Assembly (NCBI GenBank): GCA_009778355.1 | Contig: WRJY01000236.1 | Coordinates: 1-8,236, forward strand | DNA: 8,236 bases | Direction: 5' to 3' | Source: Desulfovibrionaceae bacterium | GTDB lineage: Bacteria; Pseudomonadota; Gammaproteobacteria; Burkholderiales; Burkholderiaceae_C | Shown here: in pieces, positions 7,988-8,236 of the stretch | Layout of the letters: the number at the start of each line of letters is the position of its first letter | How positions within the stretch are numbered: the first letter of the stretch is position 1 | The notes under the pieces: generated by a model | What the model saw: only the letters and a program-made list of their open reading frames with translations | Database searches by the model: none | What the model was told of the DNA's origin: nothing | Program-made: the position numbers and the translations under genes

Positions 7988-8006
7988 CGTCATCGGCGAC
8001 ATGACG
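7988..8006. other. Small hairpin CGTCAT/ATGACG
   Basis: CGTCAT (7988-7993) and ATGACG (8001-8006) are perfect complements around a 7-base loop. No T tract follows, and no role can be assigned. Confidence 0.2.
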
Positions 8007-8087
8007 GTAGCAGGGGCGTGGGCAAAAAAATGATGGCTGGCCGCGCCTGCCCCACTTGATTTTCAACATGTTTCATACCGCAAATCA

Positions 8088-8115
8088 TTGCCCAGCAAGC
8101 GCGGCAAGCTATCAT
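8088..8115 (+). promoter_or_regulatory. Candidate sigma-70 promoter pointing out of the window
   Basis: TTGCCC (8088-8093) and TATCAT (8110-8115) are separated by 16 bases and match the -35 and -10 consensus at four and five of six positions. They lie in the only AT-rich stretch of the region (about 8053-8120). It may drive a gene beyond the right edge, perhaps the E3 subunit gene; that gene is not seen. Confidence 0.35.
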
Positions 8116-8133
8116 TTTTGCATCCGCCTTGTT

Positions 8134-8236
8134 CCCTCGCCCGCTTGCGGGAGAGGGTTAGGGAGAGGGCAAGCGGCGCATCCTGGAGCCATGTGCTTGA
8201 TTGAGCGGACGCACCCTCTCCCCCGGCCCCTCTCCC
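8134..8236. repeat. CCCTCTCCC-type palindromic repeat, running off the right edge
   Basis: CCCTCGCCCGC (8134-8144) pairs with GCGGGAGAGGG (8147-8157) with one mismatch. The tandem GGGAGAGGG-TTA-GGGAGAGGG (8149-8169) is complementary to CCCTCTCCC (8214-8222) and CCCTCTCCC (8228-8236), with a 44-base spacer between. From memory, this sequence style is a common REP-like intergenic repeat in Proteobacteria. The right arm probably continues past the edge. No transposase is seen. Confidence 0.7.

Noticed and set aside
7901..8236. CRISPR array or insertion sequence at the right end
   Set aside because: The repeats are inverted, not evenly spaced direct repeats, and there is no transposase or cas-like coding sequence.

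Overview
This high-GC window has a conserved housekeeping core with ordinary accessory DNA at both ends. The GC-rich codon usage, the sequences of PrpE, SucA and SucB, and the structured leader in front of sucA all suggest a beta-proteobacterium of the order Burkholderiales, probably Comamonadaceae-like. The family-level placement is inferred from remembered protein sequences, not from a search.

Layout. Positions 1-551 (minus strand) hold most of a Crp/Fnr-type transcription regulator whose C-terminal end lies beyond the left edge. Positions 552-787 are a divergent intergenic region with an Fnr-type palindrome and a candidate promoter. Positions 788-1405 (plus) encode an isochorismatase-fold cysteine hydrolase with an unusual Ala/Pro-rich insertion. 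After a 230-base gap, 1636-3540 (plus) encodes propionyl-CoA synthetase (PrpE). A 192-base gap follows, and its last ~90 bases contain two strong hairpins; it is the position of the known Burkholderiales sucA leader RNA. Then come sucA (3733-6606) and sucB (6653-7891), the E1 and E2 subunits of 2-oxoglutarate dehydrogenase. The final 345 bases carry no gene that I can see. They contain two unrelated dispersed-type inverted repeats with a short AT-rich stretch between them.

How the genes work together. SucA decarboxylates 2-oxoglutarate on thiamine diphosphate, and SucB transfers the succinyl group to CoA. The E3 subunit (lipoamide dehydrogenase) needed to close the cycle is not in the window and may lie just past the right edge. 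PrpE activates propionate to propionyl-CoA, which normally enters the 2-methylcitrate cycle and yields succinate and pyruvate. It is thus metabolically near the TCA cycle, but no prpB, prpC or prpD is present here. The regulator and the hydrolase have no evident link to this metabolism.

I found no new multi-gene system. The points most worth checking are the sucA leader RNA and its hairpin next to the start codon, the Fnr-type site in front of the Fnr-like regulator, the repeat-expanded insertion in the hydrolase, a short reading frame overlapping the prpE start codon, and the repeat cluster after sucB.
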